Shown: in pieces, positions 43,759-51,882 of the stretch | How positions within the stretch are numbered: position 1 is the stretch's first letter | Layout: the number at the start of each line of letters is the position of its first letter | NCBI RefSeq assembly: GCF_000240225.1 | Contig: NZ_AGUD01000306.1 | Span: 1 to 56,664, forward strand | From: Patulibacter medicamentivorans | GTDB taxonomy: Bacteria; Actinomycetota; Thermoleophilia; Solirubrobacterales; Solirubrobacteraceae | Reading direction: 5' to 3' | DNA length: 56,664 nt | Notes under the pieces: generated by a model | The model's input: only the letters and a program-made list of their open reading frames with translations | What the model was told of the DNA's origin: nothing | The model's database searches: none | Made by a program: the position numbers and the translations under genes

Positions 43759-45225
43759 TCAGTCCTTGGCCAGCCCGACCGCGTCGCTGGTCCGCGTCTG
43801 CTTCGACAGCGGGTCGACGAACGTGAAGCGGTACTGGGCCTTGGTCGACTTCGGGACCTTGACCTTGAACTGGCCGACGCCGTTGGTCGTGATGACCTTG
43901 TAGTCGCGGTAGCCGCTGCCGCTGCCGCTGCGACGCTGCAGCGTCACCTGGATCGCCTGGCTGCCGGGGCGCGCCTGGCCCCAGACGTAGCCGGCCTTCG
44001 ACGTGCGCCAGCCGTAGATCGGGTTGGCGAAGGCGGCGGCCAGCGGCTTGGCGCGGCCGTCGGCGAAGTAGAGCCCGGACTGCCAGCGGTTGTAGAGACC
44101 GTCGGAGCCAGTCGGCTCGTCGAACCACTCGTACTGGGTCAGCATCTGCACGCGCGAGCTACGGGCGGCGATCGACCAGCCCCACTGGGACCACAGCGAC
44201 TGGCGTCGCAGCGACACTCCCTCGATCTTGTCGGGCGGGCTGCTCTGGTACGCGTACTCGTCGAACCAGAACGGCATCTTTTTGGCGCCGACGACCTTGA
44301 GACGGCGGGCCCTGGTCAGTCGATCGACGACCGAGGACAGCCGGGAGAGGTCGCCGAGCTTGGCATCGCCGGTATTACTCTCGCGGCGACCGGGCGAAAT
44401 CTGCCCAGAGTGCGGATGGTATGCAAGGGCATACCCGGTGACAGGCTTGAAGTTCTTGCAGAGCCCGGAGCGCTTCGCCTTGTACTTGGACGTCACGCAG
44501 GACATCTCGCGCAGGAAGTTCATCGGCTGGAAGGTCGCGTTCGTCCGGATCGCCACCTTGTCGCCGCGCGAGGACGTCGCACCGACCGCGATCCGGGCCG
44601 ACGGATCGTTGGCGTGGATCGCGTCGTACCCCGCCTGAGCCAGCTGGCGGTACAGGTGCGGGGAGTACGGCTTGCACGTCGTCCCGGTGCAGCTGTACTG
44701 CGGCTGCAGCCAGGTGGCGACGTTGGGCTCGTTCCAGACGATGTAGCGGTCGATCTTGGCGGCGATGTGCTTGGTGACCGCCGTCGCGAACTCGCCGAAG
44801 AGCGTCGGGTTCGGCTTCCACGTCCCGTTGCGCCGCACCGCTTCCTGGGACGCCCAGACCGGACCGGGTCCGGAGATCACGAGCGTGACGCTCATGCCGT
44901 GCTTGCGGACGAGGTCGACGTTGCGATCGAGGGTCGAGAAGTCGTAGGACTTCGGATCGCTGCCCGCGAACCCGTTCGGCGCCTTGGTCGCGTCCGTGCT
45001 CGGGGCGAGCTTGTTCCACTGGGCGAACATGCGCACGTCCTGGACGCCCTCGGCCTTCCACTTGGCGACCGTCGCCTCGGCGCCTCCCGGCGTGGCGCCC
45101 TTCAGCACGTTCTCGTCGGCGATCCCGGTCAGCATCGTGCTCGACGCGGGCGCGAGGGAGGGGAGGGCGAGCAGGGCGACGGCGACGGTGGTCGCGGTCG
45201 CCGCGCGGAGGGTGCGGGAGGTCAT
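43759..45225 (-). CDS. Secreted glycoside hydrolase (cellulase-like TIM barrel)
   Basis: A 488-residue protein from ATG 45225 with AGAGGAG upstream. Residues 1-29 are a signal peptide (AATATTVAVALLALPSLAPASS). The barrel shows RMFAQWNKLAPS, YIVWNEPNVATW with the likely acid/base Glu in NEP, AYHPHSG, and FWFDEYAYQ with the likely nucleophile Glu, as in clan GH-A enzymes (GH5/GH39-like). The last ~80 residues form a beta-rich domain with YRFTFVDP. It would act on an extracellular glycan. Parts of the gene (about 44.27-44.48 kb) have unusual A/T-containing codons, suggesting acquisition from elsewhere. Confidence 0.82.
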   Translation of the reverse strand: MTSRTLRAATATTVAVALLALPSLAPASSTMLTGIADENVLKGATPGGAEATVAKWKAEGVQDVRMFAQWNKLAPSTDATKAPNGFAGSDPKSYDFSTLDRNVDLVRKHGMSVTLVISGPGPVWASQEAVRRNGTWKPNPTLFGEFATAVTKHIAAKIDRYIVWNEPNVATWLQPQYSCTGTTCKPYSPHLYRQLAQAGYDAIHANDPSARIAVGATSSRGDKVAIRTNATFQPMNFLREMSCVTSKYKAKRSGLCKNFKPVTGYALAYHPHSGQISPGRRESNTGDAKLGDLSRLSSVVDRLTRARRLKVVGAKKMPFWFDEYAYQSSPPDKIEGVSLRRQSLWSQWGWSIAARSSRVQMLTQYEWFDEPTGSDGLYNRWQSGLYFADGRAKPLAAAFANPIYGWRTSKAGYVWGQARPGSQAIQVTLQRRSGSGSGYRDYKVITTNGVGQFKVKVPKSTKAQYRFTFVDPLSKQTRTSDAVGLAKD

Positions 45226-45499
45226 CGGACGGGGTCTCCTCTCGAAGGGGGGACGCGGAGGCGCCGAGCCGGGCGCCGAGGCGCCCGTCGAGCGCGGCAC
45301 GGCGCGGGTCAGTGGATAGGAACCCGCTGGACGGGCGCGGGTTGCGGTCGCTGGAGTCTCGCGGTTGCGGCGGACAGCCGCGCTGGACCCGTCGAGCGCC
45401 GGTCGCGCCACCGCGATCGGCTCGAACCCGCGGGTCCGCTACGCGACCGCCGGTAGCCGCACGGGATCGACCCGTGGCCGTCGTCTAGATTCCCCCGCG
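45226..45499. other. Divergent intergenic region, glycoside hydrolase and proS
   Basis: These 274 bases separate two divergent genes. I see the ribosome site of the hydrolase gene at its left end and a -10-like TAGATT at 45486-45491, 8 bases before the proS ATG. GCGGTTGCGG and GGTTGCGGTCGCTGG-like words recur, but no clear operator stands out. Confidence 0.4.
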
Positions 45500-47266
45500 A
45501 TGACCCGCCTCTCCCAGCTGCTGCTACCGACCGAGCGTCAGCCGCCCGCCGACGCGGAAGCCGTCTCCCACCAGCTGATGGTGCGCGCGGGCCTGGTCCG
45601 CCAGATGGGCGCCGGGCTGTGGAGCTGGCTGCCGGCCGGCTGGCGCGTCCACCAGAAGGTCGTCGCGATCGTGCGCGAGGAGATGGAGCGGATCGGGGCC
45701 CAGGAGGTCCTGATGCCGGTCCTGCAGCCGGCCGAGCTGTGGAAGCGGACCGGGCGCTACGACGCGATCCAGGGCGAGCTGTTCCGGCTCAAGGACCGCA
45801 AGGACGCCGACATGGTCCTGGCGATGACGCACGAGGAGGCGATGACCAGCCACGTCGCCCAGATCGTGCGCAGCTACCGCGACCTGCCCTTCAGCCTCTT
45901 CCAGTTCCAGGTCAAGGAGCGCGACGAGCCGCGGCCGCGGGCCGGCGTCCTGCGCACCCGCGAGTTCGTGATGAAGGACGCCTACACCTTCGATCGCGAC
46001 GAGGCCGGCCTGCAGGAGCACTACGAGCGCTACCGCGAGGCCTACGCGCGCGTCTACGACCGCAGCGGCCTGCGCTGGTACGAGGTCGAGTCCGACACCG
46101 GCATGATGGGCGGCAAGCGCGCCCACGAGTACATGGCGCCCTGCGCCGCCGGCGAGGACGACGTGGTCCTCGCGGGCCCCGACGGCGCGTCCTACTCGGC
46201 CAACGTCGAGGTCGCCTCCGCCGACGCGCAGCCGATCGCGCTGCCGCCCGCGGGCGAGACGCCGGTCACGATCGAGACCCCCGGCACGACCACGATCGCG
46301 GCGCTCGCCGAGCACCTCGACCGGCCGGCCGGGTCGCTGCTGAAGGCGTTCCCGGTCGTCGTGACGCCCGCGCCCGCCACCGTCAAGGGCGAGGTCCCCG
46401 CCGCCAAGCCGCGGCTCGTGCTGGTGCTGCTGCGCGGCGACCACGAGGTCGTCGAGATCAAGCTCGAGAAGGCGCTCGGCGGCACCGTCCGCCAGGCGTC
46501 CGAGCAGGAGATCCGCGACCGGATCGGGCCGCCCGGGTTCCTCGGCCCGATCGGCAGCGACGTCCCCGTGCTGCTCGACGCGGCCGCCGAGGCGACGACC
46601 GAGGCCAACGACGGCGGCGGCTGGGTCGTCGGCGCCAACGTGGTCGACCAGCACCTCGACGGCGTGGTGCCCGGCCGCGACTTCGCCTACGAGATCGCCG
46701 ACGTCCGCGCGGTCGTGGCCGGCGACACGGTCGACGGCCAGCCCGTCACGATCGAGCCGGCGATCGAGGTCGGCAACATCTTCCAGCTGATGACCCGCTA
46801 CTCCGAGCCGCTCGGGGCGACCTTCCTCGACGAGGAGGGCAAGGAGCAGCCGATCGTCATGGGCTCCTACGGGATCGGTCCCGCGCGGATCGCCGCCGCC
46901 GCCGTCGAGCAGTTCCACGACGAGCAGGGGATCAGCTGGCCGAAGGCGATCGCGCCGTTCGACATCGAGGTCGTCGCGCTCGGCAAGCAGGGCACCGACG
47001 AGCAGCTGGCCGCGGCGAAGGTCTACGACGAGCTGACGGCCGCCGGCTTCGACGTCCTGCTCGACGACCGCAACGGCGGCGCCGGCCAGAAGCTGACCGA
47101 CGCCGAGCTGCTCGGCTGCCCGCTGCGGATCACCGTCGGCAAGCGCTCGCTGGCCGAGGGCCGGGTCGAGGCCCAGATCCGCCGCGGGCAGGAGACGATC
47201 GAGGGCGGCCTGGCCCTCGACGGGCTGGCCGACGCGGTCCGCGAGCTGTGGGAGCGGATCCCCTGA
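45500..47266 (+). CDS. proS: Proline--tRNA ligase (bacterial type with editing domain)
   Basis: A 588-residue class II synthetase from ATG 45500. The N-terminus RLSQLLLPTERQPPADAEAVSHQLM and motif 2 VKERDEPRPRAGVLRTREFVMKDAYTF are those of bacterial ProRS. A YbaK-like insertion (roughly 225-400, with LLKAFPVVV and GPPGFLGPIG) hydrolyses mischarged Ala-tRNA-Pro. Motif 3 is GSYGIGPARI and the anticodon-binding domain follows. The downstream frame begins within or next to its stop, so pgsA is likely in the same operon. Confidence 0.96.
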   Translation: MTRLSQLLLPTERQPPADAEAVSHQLMVRAGLVRQMGAGLWSWLPAGWRVHQKVVAIVREEMERIGAQEVLMPVLQPAELWKRTGRYDAIQGELFRLKDRKDADMVLAMTHEEAMTSHVAQIVRSYRDLPFSLFQFQVKERDEPRPRAGVLRTREFVMKDAYTFDRDEAGLQEHYERYREAYARVYDRSGLRWYEVESDTGMMGGKRAHEYMAPCAAGEDDVVLAGPDGASYSANVEVASADAQPIALPPAGETPVTIETPGTTTIAALAEHLDRPAGSLLKAFPVVVTPAPATVKGEVPAAKPRLVLVLLRGDHEVVEIKLEKALGGTVRQASEQEIRDRIGPPGFLGPIGSDVPVLLDAAAEATTEANDGGGWVVGANVVDQHLDGVVPGRDFAYEIADVRAVVAGDTVDGQPVTIEPAIEVGNIFQLMTRYSEPLGATFLDEEGKEQPIVMGSYGIGPARIAAAAVEQFHDEQGISWPKAIAPFDIEVVALGKQGTDEQLAAAKVYDELTAAGFDVLLDDRNGGAGQKLTDAELLGCPLRITVGKRSLAEGRVEAQIRRGQETIEGGLALDGLADAVRELWERIP

Positions 47267-47289
47267 TCCCGGCCGACCCCGATCGCCCG

Positions 47290-48111
47290 GTGGATCCACC
47301 GCCGAGCGGCGAGGACGCTCCGGCCGACGTGAGCGGCCGTGGGCCGGTCCGGGAGCGGGCCGAGCAGGTCCGCGACCGGACGCGCGAGCGGGCCGAGCAG
47401 GTCCGCGACAAGACCCGCGAGCGGACCGAGCAGCTGCGCGAGCGGACCGAGCCGATCCGCGACAAGACCCGCGAGCAGACCGAGCGGGTCCGGATGACCG
47501 TCTACCGGCTGTTCGGGATCGACCGCTCGGGACCGCCGCCCCCGCAGACGCTGCCCGGCCAGCCGCTGAACGTCTGGACGCTGCCGAACGCGGTCGGGAT
47601 GATCCGGCTGGCGCTGATCCCGGTCTTCCTGGTGCTGGCGCTGAGCAGCGACGGCGGGACCGACGCGCTGCCGGCCGTGCTCTTCGCCTTCATCGCCGGA
47701 ACCGACTACCTGGACGGCTTCCTGGCGCGCGCCACGGGCCAGTACAGCCGCTTCGGTGCGCTGCTGGACCCGGTCACCGACCGGTCGCTGGTGATGGCCG
47801 GCGGCGTGGTCTGCTGGAGCTTCGAGCTGCTGCCGCGGTGGGCGCTGGCGATCCTCGTGGCCCGCGAGCTGTACGTCCTCTACAACGGCCGCAAGGCCGT
47901 GCGGCTCGGACTCGGGATGCAGGTCAACTGGTGGGGCCGGATCGCGGTGGTCCCGACGATGGGCAGCCTCTTCCTCGCCCTCGTCGGCCTCAACGCGCTC
48001 GCCGAGGTGCTGCTCTACGTCGGCGTCACGCTCTCGCTGATGGCCGCCGCGCGCTACACGGTGCAGGGCCGCCGGGCCCTGCGCGAGCGCCGCGAGGGCA
48101 CCACGACGTAG
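47290..48111 (+). CDS. pgsA: CDP-alcohol phosphatidyltransferase with N-terminal 11-residue repeats
   Basis: About 273 residues from GTG 47290 (another GTG at 47329 and an ATG at 47494 are possible). The catalytic motif DYLDGFLARATGQYSRFGALLDPVTD fits D(x2)DG(x2)AR(x8)G(x3)D(x3)D of the CDP-alcohol family, in a six-helix membrane domain beginning LNVWTLPNAVGMIRL as in PgsA, which makes phosphatidylglycerol phosphate. Before it, residues 21-71 are four 11-residue units of the form RERAEQVRDRT and one 7-residue unit, a highly charged amphipathic helix. The repeat section is absent from usual PgsA proteins. It follows proS and precedes the RsiG-like gene. Confidence 0.85.
   Translation: MDPPPSGEDAPADVSGRGPVRERAEQVRDRTRERAEQVRDKTRERTEQLRERTEPIRDKTREQTERVRMTVYRLFGIDRSGPPPPQTLPGQPLNVWTLPNAVGMIRLALIPVFLVLALSSDGGTDALPAVLFAFIAGTDYLDGFLARATGQYSRFGALLDPVTDRSLVMAGGVVCWSFELLPRWALAILVARELYVLYNGRKAVRLGLGMQVNWWGRIAVVPTMGSLFLALVGLNALAEVLLYVGVTLSLMAAARYTVQGRRALRERREGTTT
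47350..47502 (+). repeat. 33-base coding tandem repeat in pgsA
   Basis: Three 33-base units (47350-47382, 47383-47415, 47416-47448), a 21-base partial unit and a fourth 33-base unit to 47502 encode 11-residue repeats rich in Arg, Glu and Gln. All stay in frame, which argues that the region is translated. Confidence 0.75.
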
Positions 48112-48230
48112 CGATTCCGCGGCGATCGCGGTCAACGGCCCAACCAGCACCCTCAACCGGAGGTCGAGGAGCGGGCCGAGAGCGCTGGTATGCTCGCCAC
48201 GGCCGTCCCTCCTTCGGAGCCACACTGCGC

Positions 48231-48524
48231 ATGGAAGACACGTTTCCCGATCTCGGCAGCCTCTCCGACGAGGAGCTGAAGGCGATGATCGATCGCCTCA
48301 CCACGGAAGAGACCGAGGTCAGCTACCGCCGGCGGATCCTGCACGGCCAGATCGACATCCTGCGGGCCGAGCTGGTCAGCCGCCTGCGTCGCAAGCACGA
48401 GGACGGCGAAGCCGTGATCGGCGGCTCGGACGTCGATCGCCTGACGGAGATCCTGGCCGGCCGCGCCGCCGGCCTGCGTCCGGCGGAGCAGGTCGAGGAC
48501 GGCGAGGGGAGCGCGACCTCCTGA
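48231..48524 (+). CDS. RsiG-like c-di-GMP-dependent anti-sigma factor, single motif
   Basis: A 97-residue helical protein. EETEVSYRRRILHGQIDIL contains the RsiG c-di-GMP motif E(x3)S(x2)R(x3)Q(x3)D as Glu27, Ser31, Arg34, His38, Asp42, with His in place of Gln. RsiG arms itself with c-di-GMP to hold the sigma factor WhiG; short single-motif versions of basal actinobacteria work as antiparallel dimers (Rubrobacter). The N-terminal LSDEELKAMIDRLTTEE also fits. It overlaps the FHA gene by TGATG and belongs to the pgsA-garA-ftsR group. No whiG gene is in the window. Confidence 0.72.
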   Translation: MEDTFPDLGSLSDEELKAMIDRLTTEETEVSYRRRILHGQIDILRAELVSRLRRKHEDGEAVIGGSDVDRLTEILAGRAAGLRPAEQVEDGEGSATS

Positions 48525-48994
48525 TGGCGGTCCACTGCCCGGAGTGCGGGTTCGTCGCGGGCGAGGGCGCCAACTTCTGCCCCAAGTGCGGGGCCTACCT
48601 GGGGGACATCCACGCGCACGAGGAGCCGACGACGGCGACCTACCGCGTGGGCGACACCGGCGAGGTCGCCGCGGTCGACCTGGCCCAGGTGCGCGAGTCC
48701 GGTGGTGCGGCGCTCGTCGTCCGCGCCGGCGGCGGCCGCGAGGGGGAGAGCTTCCCGCTCGCCGGCGAGCGGGTCACGATCGGCCGCCGGCCGGAGAGCG
48801 ACCTCTTCCTGGACGACGTCACCGTCTCCCGCGACCACGCGATCGTGGTCTCGCGCCACGACGGCTGGCACATCGACGACCTCGGCTCGCTGAACGGGAC
48901 CTACGTCAACCGGCGCCGGATCGACAGCTCGCTGCTGTCCGACGGCGACGAGGTCCAGGTCGGCAAGTACAAGCTCACCTTCCTGGCCCGCTGA
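48524..48994 (+). CDS. Zinc-ribbon FHA-domain protein (GarA/OdhI-like)
   Basis: A 156-residue protein. Residues 5-22 form a zinc ribbon (CPEC and CPKC). A linker with EEPTTATYR (Thr36, Thr37) resembles the ETTSVFR phosphorylation motif of GarA and OdhI. The FHA domain (about 76-146) has IGRRPESDLFLDD, VSRDHA and LGSLNGTYVN with all phosphothreonine-binding residues. GarA is switched by Ser/Thr kinases and then binds its own FHA domain, releasing central-metabolism enzymes. The MerR neighbour downstream is the same as in mycobacteria. The zinc ribbon is an addition relative to GarA. Confidence 0.85.
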   Translation: MAVHCPECGFVAGEGANFCPKCGAYLGDIHAHEEPTTATYRVGDTGEVAAVDLAQVRESGGAALVVRAGGGREGESFPLAGERVTIGRRPESDLFLDDVTVSRDHAIVVSRHDGWHIDDLGSLNGTYVNRRRIDSSLLSDGDEVQVGKYKLTFLAR

Positions 48995-49001
48995 GGCCCC
49001 G

Positions 49002-49772
49002 ATGGCCGAGGAGCAGCTCACCGAGGTACCGGCGGCGGGGCGACCCGCGGCGGGCCGTTCCGGCCGGCCGTTGACGATCGGGCAGGTCTGCAAGCTGCTG
49101 GTCGGCGAGTTCCCGGACATCTCGATCTCGAAGATCCGCTACCTCGAGGACCAGAAGCTGCTGCATCCGCGCCGCACCAGCGGCGGCTACCGGCTGTTCG
49201 GCAGCGACGACGTCGACCGCCTGCGCACGATCCTGCGGCTGCAGCGCGACGAGTTCCTGCCGCTGCGGGTGATCCGCCAGGAGCTCGCCGCCGGCCGCGG
49301 GCAGGAGCCGCGGGTCGTCGGGCCGGACGACGACGAGGACTCGCCGGCGACGAGCGCGGCGACGTCGCACCGCCCGCGGATCAAGGCCTCCGGCGGCACG
49401 CTGCGGACGGTCGAGGAGCTCTGCGACGACACCCGCGCGACGCCGCAGCTGGTCAAGGAGCTGCGGGACTTCGGGATCGTGCAGGGCCGCGAGCACGAGG
49501 GCGCGATCGTCTTCGACGACGACGAGCGGGAGATCGTCCGGGCCGCGGTCGAGCTGGCGCGCTACGGCGTCGGCGGGCGGCACCTGCGGGTCCTGCGCAG
49601 CTCCGCCGATCGCGAGGGCGCGCTGCTCGAGCAGCTGCTCGGGCCCGCGCTGCGCTCGCGCAACAGCGAGCGGCGGGCCGAGGCGGTCGACGCGCTGGAG
49701 ACCCTGGCGGCGACCACGATGCGGCTGAAGCACCTGCTGCTGATCCGCGACCTGCGGAGGCTGGTCGCGTGA
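49002..49772 (+). CDS. MerR-family regulator of the FtsR type
   Basis: A 256-residue protein. The N-terminal winged helix reads LTIGQVCKLLVGEFPDISISKIRYLEDQKLLHPRR with GGYRLFGSDDVDRLRTIL, closely like FtsR of Corynebacterium and its mycobacterial homologue next to garA. FtsR activates ftsZ, and the regulator binds without small ligands. A central acidic linker (GPDDDEDSPAT) and a second helix-rich part with LRTVEELCDDTRATPQLVKELRDFG follow. It starts 7 bases after the FHA gene. Confidence 0.82.
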   Translation: MAEEQLTEVPAAGRPAAGRSGRPLTIGQVCKLLVGEFPDISISKIRYLEDQKLLHPRRTSGGYRLFGSDDVDRLRTILRLQRDEFLPLRVIRQELAAGRGQEPRVVGPDDDEDSPATSAATSHRPRIKASGGTLRTVEELCDDTRATPQLVKELRDFGIVQGREHEGAIVFDDDEREIVRAAVELARYGVGGRHLRVLRSSADREGALLEQLLGPALRSRNSERRAEAVDALETLAATTMRLKHLLLIRDLRRLVA

Positions 49773-50323
49773 GCGGCGACCGAACTCGGCCGCCGGCCGA
49801 CGCGCTCGACCTGCGCGCCCACATCGTCGACCTGCCGGACCACCCCGAGCCGGGCGTGATCTTCCGCGACATCACCCCGGTCCTGGCCCACCCGGAGGCG
49901 CTGGCCAGCGCCGTCGACCAGCTGACCGCGCTGACCGCGGAGCTGGGGGTGGAGCGGGTGATCGCCGCCGAGGCGCGCGGATTCCTGCTCGGCCCGGCCC
50001 TCGCCCGCGAGCTGGGGGCCGGGTTCCTGCTGGCCCGCAAGCCCGGCAAGCTCCCGCGCGAGACGATCGCCGTCAGCTACGAGCTGGAGTACGGCACCGA
50101 CCACCTCGAGGTCCACGCCGACCTGCTGCCGCCGGGCACGCGGGTGCTGGTCCACGACGACCTGCTGGCCACCGGCGGGACGGCGGGCGCGCTCTGCTCG
50201 CTGGTCGAGCGCCTCGGCGGCGAGGTCGTCGCCTGCTCGTTCCTGGTCGAGCTGGGCTTCCTGGGCGGGCGCGCGGCGCTCGCCCCCCACGACGTCCACG
50301 CGCTCGTGCGCTACGACAGCTGA
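49769..50323 (+). CDS. apt: Adenine phosphoribosyltransferase
   Basis: A 184-residue enzyme with GTG start overlapping the MerR stop (GTGA). It salvages adenine to AMP. It has HPEPGVIFRDITPVLAHPEAL, EARGFLLGPALA and the PRPP-binding VLVHDDLLATGGTAGAL. Length is typical. Part of the run pgsA to the SRPBCC gene. Confidence 0.93.
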   Translation: MSGDRTRPPADALDLRAHIVDLPDHPEPGVIFRDITPVLAHPEALASAVDQLTALTAELGVERVIAAEARGFLLGPALARELGAGFLLARKPGKLPRETIAVSYELEYGTDHLEVHADLLPPGTRVLVHDDLLATGGTAGALCSLVERLGGEVVACSFLVELGFLGGRAALAPHDVHALVRYDS

Positions 50324-50330
50324 GGCGACC

Positions 50331-50780
50331 GTGGGCAACGACGCGAGCGCCGCGGCGACGGCCGTCCTGGACGCCACGCCGGAGGACGTCTGGTACCTGA
50401 TCTCCGACGGCGGCCGGGTCGTCTCCTGGTGGCCGCGCGCCGAGCGGGTCGAGGACGTCCAGGGCGGGCGCTTCACGCTCGTCCTGCGCAGCTCGCGCGG
50501 CGTCCCCGTGCGGATGGACTGGCGGGTGGCCGCGTCGCGCCGCGAGCAGCTGCAGCGCTGGGAGCAGGAGCTGGCCGGGACGCCGTTCGCCCGCGCCCTC
50601 ACCCGCAGCGCCGTCGAGCTGCGGCTGGAGCCGGTCGACGACGGCGCCCGCTGCCGCGTCACGTGCGCCGTCGAGCGGGATCTGGTCCAACGCGGGTTCG
50701 TCGCCCGGCGGCTGGGTCGCAAGGCGGCGCGGCGGCAGGCGGGCGAGGCGCTCGACCGGCTGCGGCGCGCGCTCGGCTGA
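50331..50780 (+). CDS. SRPBCC-family protein
   Basis: A 149-residue protein from GTG 50331, 7 bases after apt. The START-like fold is suggested by AVLDATPEDVWYLISDGGRVVSWWP at the N-terminus, FTLVLRSSRGVPVRMDWRV, ELRLEPVDDGARCRVT and the long C-terminal helix with basic residues. Such proteins bind small hydrophobic ligands or act as polyketide cyclases; no catalytic set is visible. Function unknown. Confidence 0.75.
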   Translation: MGNDASAAATAVLDATPEDVWYLISDGGRVVSWWPRAERVEDVQGGRFTLVLRSSRGVPVRMDWRVAASRREQLQRWEQELAGTPFARALTRSAVELRLEPVDDGARCRVTCAVERDLVQRGFVARRLGRKAARRQAGEALDRLRRALG

Positions 50781-50847
50781 GCGGCCGCCGGCGGCCCCGC
50801 GGGACGGGAGCGGCGGCGCCCGCCCGGCCGCCGATCCGCGGCGCGCG

Positions 50848-51882
50848 TCAGCGCAGCAGCGAGCCGCTGACGACGACCTTGCCCGGCTTGGTGCCGGCCA
50901 GCGTCTTCTCGGTCTCCTCGGCGATCACCAGCGTCGTGTACTTCGACGGGTCGATCTGGACCTCGCTGCCGGTCTTCAGGTCCTTGGCGGCCATCAGCGG
51001 GATCACGGTGCCGGCGATCTTGCCCTTGGAGTCGATCGTCTTCGGCGTCGGCTTGCCGGTCGACTGGTCCTTCTCGCCGTTGCTGAACCATCCGAGCCGG
51101 GCGGCCGTCTGGCCGCCGCCGGTCAGCCAGACCGCGTAGGTCTGGCGGCTGGAGCGGACGGGCTGGAAGCGCTCGCCGGCGAGGACCGCGAGGATCTGGC
51201 CCTGCTCGACCTGCAGGCGGGCGACGCCCCGCGGCCTGGCGGCCGCGCCGGTCGCCCCCTTCGGCGGGTTGAGGTTGACCTGCTGGGCCATCGTCGCCGG
51301 CAGCTGGGTGATCGCGGTCGTCGTCGCGGTCGTGGTCGGCGTCGACGCGGTGCTGTCGTCGGCGGAGTCGCCGCCGTCGAAGACCCCGGCCACCCAGAGC
51401 ACGATCGCCGCGGTCACGAGCGCGCCGGCGACCAGCAGCAGGATCGTCCCGAGGCTGCGCCGCTGGTGGTCGCGGCCCTCGGCGACCTTGCGCGCGTCGA
51501 GCGCGGCGAACGCCTCGCGGACGTCCTCGCCGTCGCCGGGAACCGCCGGCAGCTCGTCGCCGGCCAGCGGGCGCAGGCCGGCCGCGACCAGCCGCGCCCA
51601 GGTGCGGGCCGGGGCGTGGCTGTCGAGCAGCTCGCGGGTCGCCTGGCGGTCGCTGGCGGACTGCTGGCCGAGCAGGTAGTCCGCGATCCGATCGCGATCC
51701 TCCGGCTCGAGGCCCGGCACGTCGTCGGGGGCGATCCCGTCGACGGCATCCAGCGACCGCTCCCGCACCAGCGCGGCGTCGAGGCCGAGCGCGTCGGCCA
51801 CGTCGCCGTACGCGAGCTTCCGGCGCAGCACCAGCTGCAGCACGGCCTGCTGATCGGGGTGAAGCTCCTCCAAGCGCGACAT
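50848..51882 (-). CDS. Membrane protein with sigma-4-like and RskA-like domains
   Basis: A 344-residue protein. Residues 1-60 (LHPDQQAVLQLVLRRKLAYGDVADALG) look like a sigma-70 region 4 helix-turn-helix. A cytoplasmic linker with LLDSHAPARTWARL follows, then one membrane helix (LGTILLLVAGALVTAAIVLWVAG), a Thr-rich extracellular stalk and a C-terminal domain with QTYAVWLTGGG, like the outer domain of anti-sigma factors RskA. It may sense a signal outside and act on transcription inside. No sigma gene is directly adjacent. Confidence 0.65.
   Translation of the reverse strand: MSRLEELHPDQQAVLQLVLRRKLAYGDVADALGLDAALVRERSLDAVDGIAPDDVPGLEPEDRDRIADYLLGQQSASDRQATRELLDSHAPARTWARLVAAGLRPLAGDELPAVPGDGEDVREAFAALDARKVAEGRDHQRRSLGTILLLVAGALVTAAIVLWVAGVFDGGDSADDSTASTPTTTATTTAITQLPATMAQQVNLNPPKGATGAAARPRGVARLQVEQGQILAVLAGERFQPVRSSRQTYAVWLTGGGQTAARLGWFSNGEKDQSTGKPTPKTIDSKGKIAGTVIPLMAAKDLKTGSEVQIDPSKYTTLVIAEETEKTLAGTKPGKVVVSGSLLR

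Noticed and set aside
47350..47502. Short direct repeats that could suggest a CRISPR array
   Set aside because: Units are contiguous without unique spacers, a multiple of three long, and encode an in-frame amphipathic helix.
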